Assembly: GCF_024124905.1 (NCBI RefSeq)
Contig: NZ_JAMXST010000004.1
Location: forward strand, 186,001 to 250,000
From: Cellulosimicrobium cellulans
GTDB taxonomy: Bacteria; Actinomycetota; Actinomycetes; Actinomycetales; Cellulomonadaceae
DNA: 64,000 nucleotides
Direction: 5' to 3'
A model generated the notes under the pieces. That model saw only the letters and a program-made list of their open reading frames with translations. It was not told the DNA's origin and did not search any database. A program made the translations under genes and the position numbers. Below are positions 33,578 to 41,053 of this stretch, in pieces (the first letter of the stretch is position 1; the number at the start of each line of letters is the position of its first letter).

Positions 33578-34180
33578 ATGAGCAGCATCACCATCATCGG
33601 AGCCGGCACCATGGGCTCGGCGATCGCCGGTCTCGCGCTCGCCGCGGGCAGCGCGGTGCAGGTCCTCACGCGCGAGGCGACCGACCTCGACCCCCGGGTC
33701 GCGGCCGGCACGATCGGCGACGAGCTCACCGGCGACGTCGTCGTCCTCGCCCTCCCGTACGGGGCCGTGGCGGAGGTCGTCGACCTCTACGCCGACCGCC
33801 TCGACGGCAAGGTCGTCGTCGACATCACCAACCCGCTCGACTTCGCCACCTTCGACTCCCTCGTCGTGCCCGACGGCTCGTCGGCCGCGGCGCAGCTCCA
33901 GCAGCGCGTTCCCGGCGCGCGCGTGCTCAAGGCGTTCAACACGAACTTCGCCGCGACCCTCGCCTCCGGGCAGGTCGGCCCGCTCCCGACGACGGTCCTG
34001 GTCGCGGGCGACGACGCGGAGGCCAAGGCGGCGCTCGCCGGCGCCGTCTCCGGCGTCCGGGTGGTCGACGCCGGGTCGCTGAAGCGCGCTCACGAGCTCG
34101 AGGCCCTCGGCTTCCTCCAGCTCACGCTCGCCGCGGCGGAGAAGACGTCCTGGACGACGGGCTTCGCGCTCGCCGAGTGA
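33578..34180 (+). CDS. NADPH-dependent F420 reductase-like protein
   Basis: 200 residues, ATG with AGGAAGGA upstream. Rossmann fold with IIGAGTMGSAIAGLALAAGSA at residues 5-25, a pattern of F420H2:NADP oxidoreductase and related FNO-like proteins. It continues VVVLALPYGAVAEVVDLY, DITNPLDFATF, ARVLKAFNTNFA and TVLVAGDD. In the family the protein transfers hydride between NADPH and F420 or acts on other small substrates; the exact partner is not visible. The segment LGFLQLTLAAAEKTSWTTG is usual in the short actinobacterial subgroup. Control by the divergent MarR suggests a stress or detoxification role. Confidence 0.8.
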   Translation: MSSITIIGAGTMGSAIAGLALAAGSAVQVLTREATDLDPRVAAGTIGDELTGDVVVLALPYGAVAEVVDLYADRLDGKVVVDITNPLDFATFDSLVVPDGSSAAAQLQQRVPGARVLKAFNTNFAATLASGQVGPLPTTVLVAGDDAEAKAALAGAVSGVRVVDAGSLKRAHELEALGFLQLTLAAAEKTSWTTGFALAE

Positions 34181-34190
34181 GCTCGTCGCC

Positions 34191-34264
34191 GAGAGAGCGA
34201 CGCACCGCCGCGAGAACGACCCCTGGTTCCCAGGGGCGCGATCTCGGCGGTGCGTCGCTCTCTC
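34191..34264. terminator. Long nested hairpin between convergent genes
   Basis: Arms 34191-34215 and 34242-34264 pair over 23 bases with a 2-base bulge, and an inner hairpin (CCCCTGG at 34220 with CCAGGGG at 34230) fills the loop. It lies between the stop codons at 34180 and 34289 and can act on both strands. The right arm shares GATCTCGGCGG with the composite repeat at 7634-7713. Confidence 0.7.
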
Positions 34265-34288
34265 GCGGTGGCGGTGCCGCCCCCTGGG

Positions 34289-35308
34289 TCAGCCGCGTGC
34301 CTTCTCCACCGCAGCCCGCGCCGTCTCGCGCTCGGCATTCTCCGCCTCGCGCAGCGCCTTCTCGAGCTCGCGCACCTTCTTCTGCGCCTCGCGGACGCGG
34401 CGCTCGGCGTCGCGCCGCTTGAGCGTCGCCTTCTTCACCTTCGGGTCCTTGACGTGCACGGCCATCTCGACCGGGGCGACGGCGTCGCGCGGGTCGGTCC
34501 CCGCGGCCTCCGCCGGGGCCGGCGGGTCGTCGGACGCCGGGGCGCGGCGCCCCGCGCCCGGGGCTCCGGCCGCGCGGGCGTCCACGTAGACCGCGATCCC
34601 GTCGAGCACGCGCTCGAGGCCCCACGCGGTGTCGTCGATCGCGCCCTCCTCGGCGTACGTCCCCGCCTCCACGAGGGGGCGCAGGTAGGGGAAGCGCACC
34701 TCGTCGACGAGGTCGCGCAACGCGCCGCCCCAGCCGCCACCCAGGACGGTCTCGTCGGCCCCGGCCTCGGTGACCGCGCGGGCCAGGTCCGACTGCAGTC
34801 GGGCGGCGTTCCGCGCGTAGCCGCTCACGAGCAGGATGACCGACATCTTCTCCTCGTCGTCGAGCGGCGTGGAGCGCAGGGCGCGCAGGGCGCTGTCGGC
34901 CCCGCGCAGGTTGTTCGGCGTGAGCGGCGCGCCGGTCACCGGGATGTCGAGGAACCACGGGTGGGACGCGAACACCGCCATGGTGAACTGCGCCCACTCG
35001 CGCAGCTCCGCGCGCCAGTCCGCGGGCTCGTGCGCGGGCGGGTACTCGACGTCGAGCGCCGCCTCCTGCATGAGCAGCAGCAGGTCGTCCTTGCTCGTCA
35101 CGTACCGGTAGAGCGACATCGTCGTGAAGCCGAGGCTCTGCGCGACCTTCGCCATGGAGACCGCGCCGAGCCCGTCGGCGTCCGCGATCTCGATGGCGGT
35201 GTCGACGATCCGCTCGATGCTCAGCTCGCGCTTGGGCGTGCGCTCGGGCCGTTCGGCGACGCCCCACGCGAGCGCGAGCCGGGGCGGGAGGTCGGGTGCG
35301 TCCGTCAT
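34289..35308 (-). CDS. TetR-family regulator with C-terminal coiled-coil tail
   Basis: 339 residues, long for TetR (about 200). HTH at about residues 28-75 (ELSIERIVDTAIEIADADGLG, MAKVAQSLGFTTMSLYRYV). The ligand domain is of the TetR_C1 class (YLRPLVEAGTYAEEGAIDDTAW, FERVLDGIAVYV-like end). From about residue 250 a Pro/Ala linker leads to a strongly charged helix (about 285-339) with heptads such as RVREAQKKVRELEKAL, predicted to form a coiled coil. The tail may dimerise further or bind a partner. It lies downstream of the DrrAB-type exporter on the same strand and probably regulates it. A hairpin separates them. Confidence 0.85.
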   Translation of the reverse strand: MTDAPDLPPRLALAWGVAERPERTPKRELSIERIVDTAIEIADADGLGAVSMAKVAQSLGFTTMSLYRYVTSKDDLLLLMQEAALDVEYPPAHEPADWRAELREWAQFTMAVFASHPWFLDIPVTGAPLTPNNLRGADSALRALRSTPLDDEEKMSVILLVSGYARNAARLQSDLARAVTEAGADETVLGGGWGGALRDLVDEVRFPYLRPLVEAGTYAEEGAIDDTAWGLERVLDGIAVYVDARAAGAPGAGRRAPASDDPPAPAEAAGTDPRDAVAPVEMAVHVKDPKVKKATLKRRDAERRVREAQKKVRELEKALREAENAERETARAAVEKARG

Positions 35309-35326
35309 GGGTTCATCCTCCCCCGA

Positions 35327-35389
35327 CCGGTGCCGAACCAGTGCGTACCGGTGGCCGACCAGGCCGTCCCGGTGCCGCGAGCAGGTGGT
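35327..35389. repeat. 21-bp-period repeat array D (three units)
   Basis: Units at 35327-35347, 35348-35368 and 35369-35389 each begin CCGGTG, and the last runs into the hairpin at 35378-35434. On the minus strand the units carry CTGGTCGGC-like text that resembles part of the repeats at 37.4 and 39.5-39.8 kb. No gene is supported here. Confidence 0.5.
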
Positions 35390-35434
35390 CCTGGCTCGTC
35401 CGGGTCGGCTGGACGTGCCAGGACCACCTGCTCG
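35378..35434 (-). terminator. Hairpin terminator after the DrrAB-type operon
   Basis: Perfect 18-bp stem, CGAGCAGGTGGTCCTGGC with its complement at 35417-35434. The 21-base loop can form a further CGTCC/GGACG stem. It lies 10 bases beyond the permease stop. Confidence 0.8.
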
Positions 35435-35444
35435 GCGGAGGGGG

Positions 35445-36272
35445 TCAGCGGGCCGTTCGGCGGCGGTAGAGGACGGAGCCGGCGGCGCAGCTCACGACCA
35501 GGAAGCCCACGAGCCACGCTACGGCCGTGAGGACCGTCGTCGCGTCGGGCGACCCCGCGAGGAGGCCGCGGAAGGTCTCGATGATCGGCGTGAACGGCTG
35601 GTTCTCGGCGAAGCCGTGCAGCCACGAGGGCATCGTGTCGATCTCGACGAAGCCCGAGCTGAGGTAGGGCACGAACAGGAACAGGAAGTTCACCGACTGC
35701 GACGCCTCGACGCTCAGCACCAGCCCGAGCGCGACGCTCAGCCACGTGAACGTGAGCACCGCGAGCACGGCGAACGCGACGAGGCCCAGCCAGTCGCCGA
35801 GCCCGGCGTCGGGCCGGAAGCCCAGCGCGAGCGCGACGGCCACGACGACGACCGCGGACGCGAGGTTGCGCGCCACGCTCGCCACGACGTGCCCCCACAG
35901 CGCGGACGGTCCGAAGATCGGCAGCGTCTTGAACCGGTCGATCGTGCCCGAGGTCATGTCCTGCGCGACCCCCACGGCGGCCGTCGCCGAGCCGAACCCG
36001 AGGCACATGACGAGCACGCCCGGGACGACGTAGTCGATGTAGTCGTCCCCACCGATCGCGCCGCCGAAGATGACGACGAAGACCAGCATGATCATCACGG
36101 GCAGCACGAACGCGGTGATGAGGCCGTCGACGCTGCGGAGCTGGCGGCGCGTCTCGCGCGCGACCATCGTCCGCACGTCGCGCGCGGCGGTCGCGGGTGT
36201 CTGCCGGGCGCGTGCGGCGGTGCGCGGCGGGCGCGCGGGCGACGTCGCGAGCGTGGGCGTGGTGGCGCTCAT
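35445..36272 (-). CDS. ABC-2 type exporter permease (DrrB-like)
   Basis: 275 residues with six membrane helices. A basic, Ala-rich N-terminus of about 40 residues is followed by helices from LITAFVLPVMIMLVFVVIFGG on. The ABC-2 signature region reads VPGVLVMCLGFGSATAAVGVAQDMTSGTIDRFKTLPI. FLFLFVPYLSSGFVEIDTMP and ENQPFTPIIETFRGLL are typical of the daunorubicin-resistance DrrB group. Its ATG overlaps the ATPase stop by 4 bases. It should export a hydrophobic drug or lipid-like molecule. Confidence 0.88.
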   Translation of the reverse strand: MSATTPTLATSPARPPRTAARARQTPATAARDVRTMVARETRRQLRSVDGLITAFVLPVMIMLVFVVIFGGAIGGDDYIDYVVPGVLVMCLGFGSATAAVGVAQDMTSGTIDRFKTLPIFGPSALWGHVVASVARNLASAVVVVAVALALGFRPDAGLGDWLGLVAFAVLAVLTFTWLSVALGLVLSVEASQSVNFLFLFVPYLSSGFVEIDTMPSWLHGFAENQPFTPIIETFRGLLAGSPDATTVLTAVAWLVGFLVVSCAAGSVLYRRRTAR

Positions 36273-37216
36273 CGGGCGCCCTCCTTCCGGGTCAGAGCGA
36301 GGAAGACGTCGTCGAGCGTGGGCTTGACGACGCTGACCCCGACGACGGCGAGGTCGTGGGAGTCGGCTGCGGCGAGGACGTCGCGGATCGTGCGGACGGG
36401 CTCGTCGCTCGGCGCGGTGAGCGACAGGTCCTTGTCGTCCGTGGTCGGGCGGGCGAGCCCCAGCGTCGGCGCGAGCCCGACGGCGGCCGCGAGGCTCGCG
36501 GGGTCGTCGAACGCGACCCGGACGTGGTCGCCGGCGACGAGGGCCTTGAGCTCGGCGGCCGTGCCGCGCGCGGCGACGCGGCCGTCGTGCAGGACGGCGA
36601 TCGTGTCGGCGAGGCGGTCGGCCTCCTCCAGGTACTGGGTCGTGAGCAGGACCGTCGTGCCGTCGGCCGCCAGGCCGCGCACCACGTCCCAGAGCTGGGC
36701 GCGCGAGGCGGGGTCGAGCCCCGTCGTCGGCTCGTCCAGGACGAGGACGGCCGGGTCGGCGACGAGGCTGATCGCGAGGTCGAGGCGGCGCCGCATGCCG
36801 CCCGAGTACGTCCCGACGCGGCGGTCGGCGGCGTCGGCGAGGTCGAAGCGGGCGAGGAGCTCGTCCGCGCGTCGACGCACCGAGCGCCGGGGCAGGTGGG
36901 CGAGCTCGCCCATCATCACGAGGTTCTCGCGGCCCGTCTGGAACTCGTCCACCGACGCGTACTGGCCCGTGAGCGCGATGGTCTCGCGCACGCGCGCCGC
37001 GTCGTGCACGACGTCGGCCCCCGCGACGCGGGCCGTGCCGCCGTCGGGGCGGACGAGGGTCGTGAGGATGTTGACGGTCGTGGTCTTGCCGGCGCCGTTG
37101 GGCCCGAGCAGCGCGAAGATCTCGCCGCGGCGCACGGTCAGGTCGACGCCGCGCAGCACGGCGTGGTCGCCGTAGGACTTCTCGAGCCCCTGCACGGCGA
37201 TCATCGGTTCGGTCAT
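36269..37216 (-). CDS. ABC exporter ATPase (DrrA-like)
   Basis: 315 residues; ATG chosen with AGAAGGAGAAGG immediately upstream, where a longer frame exists. Walker A GPNGAGKTT near residue 40, Q-loop LTGQYASVDE, signature YSGGMRRRLD, Walker B VLVLDEPTTGLD, and a C-terminal domain with VVKPTLDDVFLALT, all DrrA family landmarks. It powers the adjacent DrrB-like permease. A pair of direct repeats at 37269-37301, 53 bases upstream, is the probable operator. Confidence 0.9.
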   Translation of the reverse strand: MTEPMIAVQGLEKSYGDHAVLRGVDLTVRRGEIFALLGPNGAGKTTTVNILTTLVRPDGGTARVAGADVVHDAARVRETIALTGQYASVDEFQTGRENLVMMGELAHLPRRSVRRRADELLARFDLADAADRRVGTYSGGMRRRLDLAISLVADPAVLVLDEPTTGLDPASRAQLWDVVRGLAADGTTVLLTTQYLEEADRLADTIAVLHDGRVAARGTAAELKALVAGDHVRVAFDDPASLAAAVGLAPTLGLARPTTDDKDLSLTAPSDEPVRTIRDVLAAADSHDLAVVGVSVVKPTLDDVFLALTRKEGAR

Positions 37217-37268
37217 CGCCTTCTCCTTCTCGGTCGGACGTGCTGGCCGGTGTGCGGCGCACACGGGC

Positions 37269-37301
37269 GTGTATGGCATAAACGATGTGTACACCATAAA
37301 C
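37269..37301. promoter_or_regulatory. Two direct-repeat operators of the DrrAB-type exporter
   Basis: GTGTATGGCATAAAC (37269-37283) and GTGTACACCATAAAC (37287-37301) agree at 12 of 15 bases, with starts 18 bases apart. Each is a loose palindrome GTnTAnnnnnTAnAC, a TetR-type site. The A+T content is far above the surroundings. The regulator at 34289 is the best candidate to bind here. Confidence 0.65.
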
Positions 37302-37348
37302 ACGCCTCGACGCGCGGGTCAAGGGCGGGGTGCCCGCCGAGGGGGCGG

Positions 37349-37432
37349 GGCACGAGGGAGAACCCTGGTCGCGCGAGGTAGACCCGTGGTAGCGCGAGGT
37401 GGAGCCGTGGTCTCCCGAGGTAGAGCGGTGGC
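37349..37432. repeat. 21-bp-period repeat array C (four units)
   Basis: Units at 37349, 37370, 37391 and 37412 have the consensus cGCGAGGTAGAGCCGTGGt; the first is degenerate. The array ends 2 bases from the MFS stop codon. It has the same orientation as array A, 2.1 kb away. Confidence 0.75.
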
Positions 37433-37434
37433 GG

Positions 37435-38808
37435 CTACCTCGCGTGAGAGCGGGGGGATCCCGTGAGGGCGAGTCCGATCCCCGTCATGAGCACGAGCGC
37501 GCCGAGCACGACGGCGACCGGCGTCGTCCACGTTCCGGTCGCCGTGTGCAGGGCCCCGGCCAGGGTCGGGGCGACCGCCGCGAGGCAGTAGCCCACCGAC
37601 TGCACCGTCGCCGAGGCCTGACGTCCCCGGCGGACGGTCGGGAAGCGTTGCGCGACGAGCGTGAAGATGACCACGAAGTTCGCCGCCTGTGCGATCCCGG
37701 CCATCGACGCCCACACCGCCCACAGGTCCGGCGCGACGAGCAGACCGACCGGCAGCGTCAGCCACAGCACCGCGATCACGGCGAAGCTCTGACGCAGCGA
37801 CCATCGCCGCACCGCGAGCGGCACGGCGAGCCCGCCGACGATCGCGAACCCCTGGAACAGCGACGCCGCCCCGCCCGACGCCGCGCGGGGGATCCCCGCC
37901 AGGTCCTCCAGGATGAGCGGCAGCCACGCCGTGAGCGCGTAGAAGCTCGACGACTGGAGCGCGAACATCGCGCACAGCCACCACGTGAACGGCGTCGCGA
38001 GGACGTGGCGCTCGCGGGCGGCGGCGGGGTCGGTGCCCGTGACGCCCTCCGCGGCCGCGGAGGCGAGCCTGCCCGGGTCGGGGGAGGCGCCGTCGTCCCC
38101 ACCACCCGCGTCGTGCGGTGCGGGCCGCTCTCCGGGGTCGGGTGCCGTCGTGCCCGACGCCGGCCGGCTCGCCGGGGTGGTCGTCGCCCGCCCGGGCCTG
38201 CTCGGTTCGCGCGGGACCGCGCGCAGCCACCACGCGAGCGCGACGACCGCGAGGACGGACCAGGACGCGAGCGCCCAGCGCCACCCGACGGCGTCGGCCA
38301 GGGGCGCGGTGAGCGCGGTCGTCGCGACGGTCCCCACGTTGATCACCGCCGTGTACAGGCCCGTCACCGTCGCGACGTGCCCGGGGAAGTCGCGCTGCGC
38401 GATCATCGGGACGGCGAGGTTCGCCGTCGTGATGCCGAGCCCCAGGAGCACCGTCCCGGCGAACGTCCCGGCGGTGCCGAGGCCAGCCGTGCCGAGGGCG
38501 GAGAGGTCCGCCGAGCGCAGGAGCGTCCCGGCGAGGATCAGCCCGAGCGCGACCGCGATCGCGGTGCGCAGCGACGACCGCCCCAGCAGCCCCGCGACCG
38601 CTGGCGTCGCCACGGCGAAGCAGAGCACGGGGATGCCCGTGAGCAGTCCCGCGGCCGCCGCGGTGAGGTGCAGGTCCGCCGCGACGTCCGCGACGACCGG
38701 CGGCAGCGCCGTGAGCGGCGCGCGCAGGTTGACCGCGACCAGCAGCACCGCGACGAGCAGCACGCCGTCGATCCCGCCGCGGAACGTGATCGGGCGGGGC
38801 GGCGGCAT
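37435..38808 (-). CDS. CynX/NimT-type MFS transporter
   Basis: 457 residues with twelve predicted membrane helices. The start MPPPRPITFRGG has GGAGG 10 bases upstream. VNLRAPLTALPPVVADVAADL at about residues 25-45 is the hallmark of the cyanate/nitroimidazole (CynX/NimT) MFS family, followed by ALGLGITTANLAVP-like text and TGLYTAVINVGT. The central cytoplasmic loop between helices 6 and 7 is unusually long and rich in Pro, Gly and Asp (about residues 205-260). Substrate is unknown; members export or import small anions and drugs. It lies 62 bases downstream of a MarR gene on the same strand and is probably regulated by it. Confidence 0.85.
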   Translation of the reverse strand: MPPPRPITFRGGIDGVLLVAVLLVAVNLRAPLTALPPVVADVAADLHLTAAAAGLLTGIPVLCFAVATPAVAGLLGRSSLRTAIAVALGLILAGTLLRSADLSALGTAGLGTAGTFAGTVLLGLGITTANLAVPMIAQRDFPGHVATVTGLYTAVINVGTVATTALTAPLADAVGWRWALASWSVLAVVALAWWLRAVPREPSRPGRATTTPASRPASGTTAPDPGERPAPHDAGGGDDGASPDPGRLASAAAEGVTGTDPAAARERHVLATPFTWWLCAMFALQSSSFYALTAWLPLILEDLAGIPRAASGGAASLFQGFAIVGGLAVPLAVRRWSLRQSFAVIAVLWLTLPVGLLVAPDLWAVWASMAGIAQAANFVVIFTLVAQRFPTVRRGRQASATVQSVGYCLAAVAPTLAGALHTATGTWTTPVAVVLGALVLMTGIGLALTGSPRSHAR

Positions 38809-38870
38809 CGGGCGGTGACCTCCGGGTGCGGGCGCGTCGACGCCGCCCGCCCGATCAGCCGGGCCGTCGG

Positions 38871-39371
38871 TCAGTCGTCGAACTGTCCTACGACTGTACG
38901 CAGGAGCGCCGCGAGCGCAGGGCGGCCCCCGGGCTCCAGCGCGTCGAGGATGCGGGCCTCCACCGCGAGCAGGTCGGTCATCGCCGTGTCGACGCGCTCC
39001 AGCCCCTCGGGCGTGAGCTCCACGAGCACGCCGCGCCGGTCGTCGGGGGACCGGCGGCGCACGACGAGCCCGCGCTCCTCGAGCCGGTCGATGCGGTTCG
39101 TCATGGTCCCGCTCGTCACGAGCGTCTGCGTGACCAGCGCCCCGGGCGACAGGCGGTACGGCTCGCCGGCCCGACGCAGCGCCGACAGCACGTCGAACTC
39201 CCACGTCTCCAGGTGCCCCCGCGCGAACGCCGTACGCCGCGCGCGGTCGAGGTGCCGGGCGAGCCGGTCGACGCGCGAGAACACCGTGAGCGGCTCGACG
39301 TCGAGGTCGGGGCGCTCGCGCTGCCACGCCGCGACGATGCGGTCGACCTCGTCCTCGTGCTGCTGCTCCAT
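38871..39371 (-). CDS. MarR-family regulator (autoregulated)
   Basis: 166 residues. I start at ATG 39371: TACCCT lies 6 bases upstream (39378-39383 on the minus strand), the leaderless pattern, and the extra residues of the longer frame would cover the operator. Winged helix at about residues 50-120 (TWEFDVLSALRRAG, GTMTNRIDRLEERGLVVRRR, then the wing SPDDRRGVLVELTPEG). The N-terminal helix reads DRIVAAWQRERPDLD, common in the group that controls MFS exporters. Its likely operator is the palindrome at 39393-39406. Confidence 0.88.
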   Translation of the reverse strand: MEQQHEDEVDRIVAAWQRERPDLDVEPLTVFSRVDRLARHLDRARRTAFARGHLETWEFDVLSALRRAGEPYRLSPGALVTQTLVTSGTMTNRIDRLEERGLVVRRRSPDDRRGVLVELTPEGLERVDTAMTDLLAVEARILDALEPGGRPALAALLRTVVGQFDD

Positions 39372-39392
39372 GACGCGAGGGTACTCGATGTG

Positions 39393-39406
39393 TCTCGACA
39401 TCAAGA
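39393..39406. promoter_or_regulatory. MarR operator at the MFS operon promoter
   Basis: TCTCGACATCAAGA is a palindrome of TCTYGA halves around CA. It overlaps the expected -35 region (TTGATG on the minus strand), so binding would block RNA polymerase. TCTTGA-type sites are common for actinobacterial MarR proteins. Confidence 0.7.
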
Positions 39407-39450
39407 CTCTTGACGGCCCGCCTGTCGTTACCGCACGCCGTCGGAGAACC

Positions 39451-39534
39451 GGCGTCGCGAGGTAGAGCCCTGGTCGCGCGAGGTAGAGCCGTGGTCGCGC
39501 GAGGTAGAGCCCTGGTCGACCGAAGCAGAACCGC
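39451..39534. repeat. 21-bp-period repeat array A (four units)
   Basis: Units at 39451, 39472, 39493 and 39514. The second and third differ at one base (ggtcgcgcgaggtagagcc followed by gt or ct), and the fourth is degenerate. The same motif in reverse orientation forms array B at 39753-39837. No promoter or gene is supported inside it. Confidence 0.8.
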
Positions 39535-39625
39535 GGTTGCCGGCCGCGTCGCGGACCGTCGTCGCGAACCTGTCACCGCGGGCAGCTGCCCGGGTGAGCG
39601 ACGACCAGGGTGAGACGACGTCGGG

Positions 39626-39719
39626 CGGGGTGGGTGGTGGTGCCGCGTCGTGGTCGGGCCTGGCGGGAGCCGCGAGGAACGAGCGGCGGATGGTAGACGC
39701 GGCACCACCACCCACCCCG
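39626..39719. repeat. Perfect 24-bp inverted repeat between arrays A and B
   Basis: Bases 39626-39649 are the exact reverse complement of 39696-39719 (the arm begins CGGGGTGGGTGGTGG), with a 46-base loop. It lies at the centre of the gap 39407-39844, with the two 21-bp arrays outside it in mirror orientation. The 438-base gap otherwise holds no gene that I can support. Confidence 0.85.
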
Positions 39720-39752
39720 ACCACCCAACGCGACCACACGCCGTCGGGCATG

Positions 39753-39837
39753 GCCACGGCTCTACCCCGCGCGACCACGGCTCTACCTCGGCCGACCAGG
39801 GCTCTACCTCGGCCGACCACGGTTCTACCTCGCGTGG
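39753..39837. repeat. 21-bp-period repeat array B (four units, inverted)
   Basis: Read on the minus strand, the units are cgcgaggtagaaccgtggt, then two copies starting cggccgaggtagagcc, then a cgcgcggggtagagcc unit. The array stops 7 bases short of the ABC-2 permease stop codon. Confidence 0.8.
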
Positions 39838-39844
39838 CCCCGGG

Positions 39845-41053
39845 TCAGGTGGTGCGGAGGGCGTCCTTGAGCCGGACGCGGGCGCCGGTGCGCAGCACCG
39901 CGTTGGAGTAGATCTTCGCGGCGAGCCACACGAGCACGGGGACGACGGCGAGCGAGAGGCCGAGCGCGAGGAGCGCCTCCCAGGTCTCGGCGCTGCCGAG
40001 CGCGATGCGCACGGGCATGAGGAGCGGCGAGCACAGCGGGACGAACGACAGCCACACGACGAGCGGGTTGTCCGGGGCCCAGGGCGCGACGGAGATGCCC
40101 ACGACGTACGGCACGATCATGAGGAACGTGACGGGGGTCGTGACGGCGCCGACGTCCTCCTGGCGCGAGACGAGCGCGCCGAGGCCGGCCATGAGGAGCG
40201 CGTAGCTCACGAACCCGACGACGAACCACACGAGCGCCCAGACGGCCGCGGTGCCGAGGTCGATCGTCGACGTGTCGACGAGGCCGAGGCCGAGCGCGGT
40301 CCCGACGCCCGCGAGCACGACGAGCGCGACCTGCCCCAGCCCCACCAGGCCGATCCCGAGCACCTTGCCCGCCATGAGCTGCCAGGGCCGGACGGTCGAG
40401 AGCAGGAGCTCGACGACGCGGCTCGTCTTCTCCTCGACGACGCCCTGCGCGATGAGCTGGCCGCTGATCATGATGGCCATGAAGAGCAGGATCCCGGTGA
40501 CGAGGCCGGTGACGTAGCGGGTCGGGTCGAACTCGCTGGGTTCGCCGATCGTGCGGACGGTCGGCTCGGCGGTCGCGATGTCGCCCGCGACCTGGGCGGG
40601 GTCGCCGCCGAGGCTCGCGACGGCGTCGGACAGCGCGGTCTGCTGGGCGAGGGTCGTGAAGACGGCCGTGAGGCCGGGGGAGAGCTCGGTGTCCACGACG
40701 ACGGTGGGCGCGTCGGCGGAGCCGGTGACGAGGGCGTCGAGGTCGCCGTCGCGCACCTGGGCCTCGCCCGCGGCGTCGTCGGCGACGTCGACGGTCTCGA
40801 CCTCGGTGCCGAGCGTGCCGCCCGTGGCCTCGATCGACTCCGCGAGCGCGGCGGTCTGCGGCGTGACGCCGACGCGCTCGGCGGTCGGGCCGGACGAGCT
40901 CGCGGCGTTGAGCACGAGCCCGCCGAGCACGACCGCGCCGACGAGGATCACGGTGAGCCAGACGAACGACTTCGAGCGGAGCCGCGTCATGATCTCGCGG
41001 CTCGCGACGAGGCGGATCGCGCCCCAGGACGTCAACGAGGTCCCCGTGCTCAT
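39845..41053 (-). CDS. ABC-2 type exporter permease (NatB-like)
   Basis: 402 residues. One N-terminal helix (SFVWLTVILVGAVVLGGLVL, about 30-50), an external domain of about 150 residues, then five further helices from YVTGLVTGILLFMAIMISGQ on. The segment IAQGVVEEKTSRVVELLLSTVRPWQLMAGKVLGIG is the ABC-2/NatB signature. The family includes sodium exporters and antibiotic exporters; sodium is not demonstrated here. ATGA overlap with the ATPase stop. Confidence 0.87.
   Translation of the reverse strand: MSTGTSLTSWGAIRLVASREIMTRLRSKSFVWLTVILVGAVVLGGLVLNAASSSGPTAERVGVTPQTAALAESIEATGGTLGTEVETVDVADDAAGEAQVRDGDLDALVTGSADAPTVVVDTELSPGLTAVFTTLAQQTALSDAVASLGGDPAQVAGDIATAEPTVRTIGEPSEFDPTRYVTGLVTGILLFMAIMISGQLIAQGVVEEKTSRVVELLLSTVRPWQLMAGKVLGIGLVGLGQVALVVLAGVGTALGLGLVDTSTIDLGTAAVWALVWFVVGFVSYALLMAGLGALVSRQEDVGAVTTPVTFLMIVPYVVGISVAPWAPDNPLVVWLSFVPLCSPLLMPVRIALGSAETWEALLALGLSLAVVPVLVWLAAKIYSNAVLRTGARVRLKDALRTT

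Noticed and set aside
35378-35434. Transposon terminal inverted repeats
   Set aside because: The 18-bp stem has a loop of only 21 bases directly after an operon end, which fits a terminator. No transposase or target duplication is near.
37349-39837. CRISPR array
   Set aside because: The 21-bp units are directly adjacent, without spacers, and no cas genes are present.
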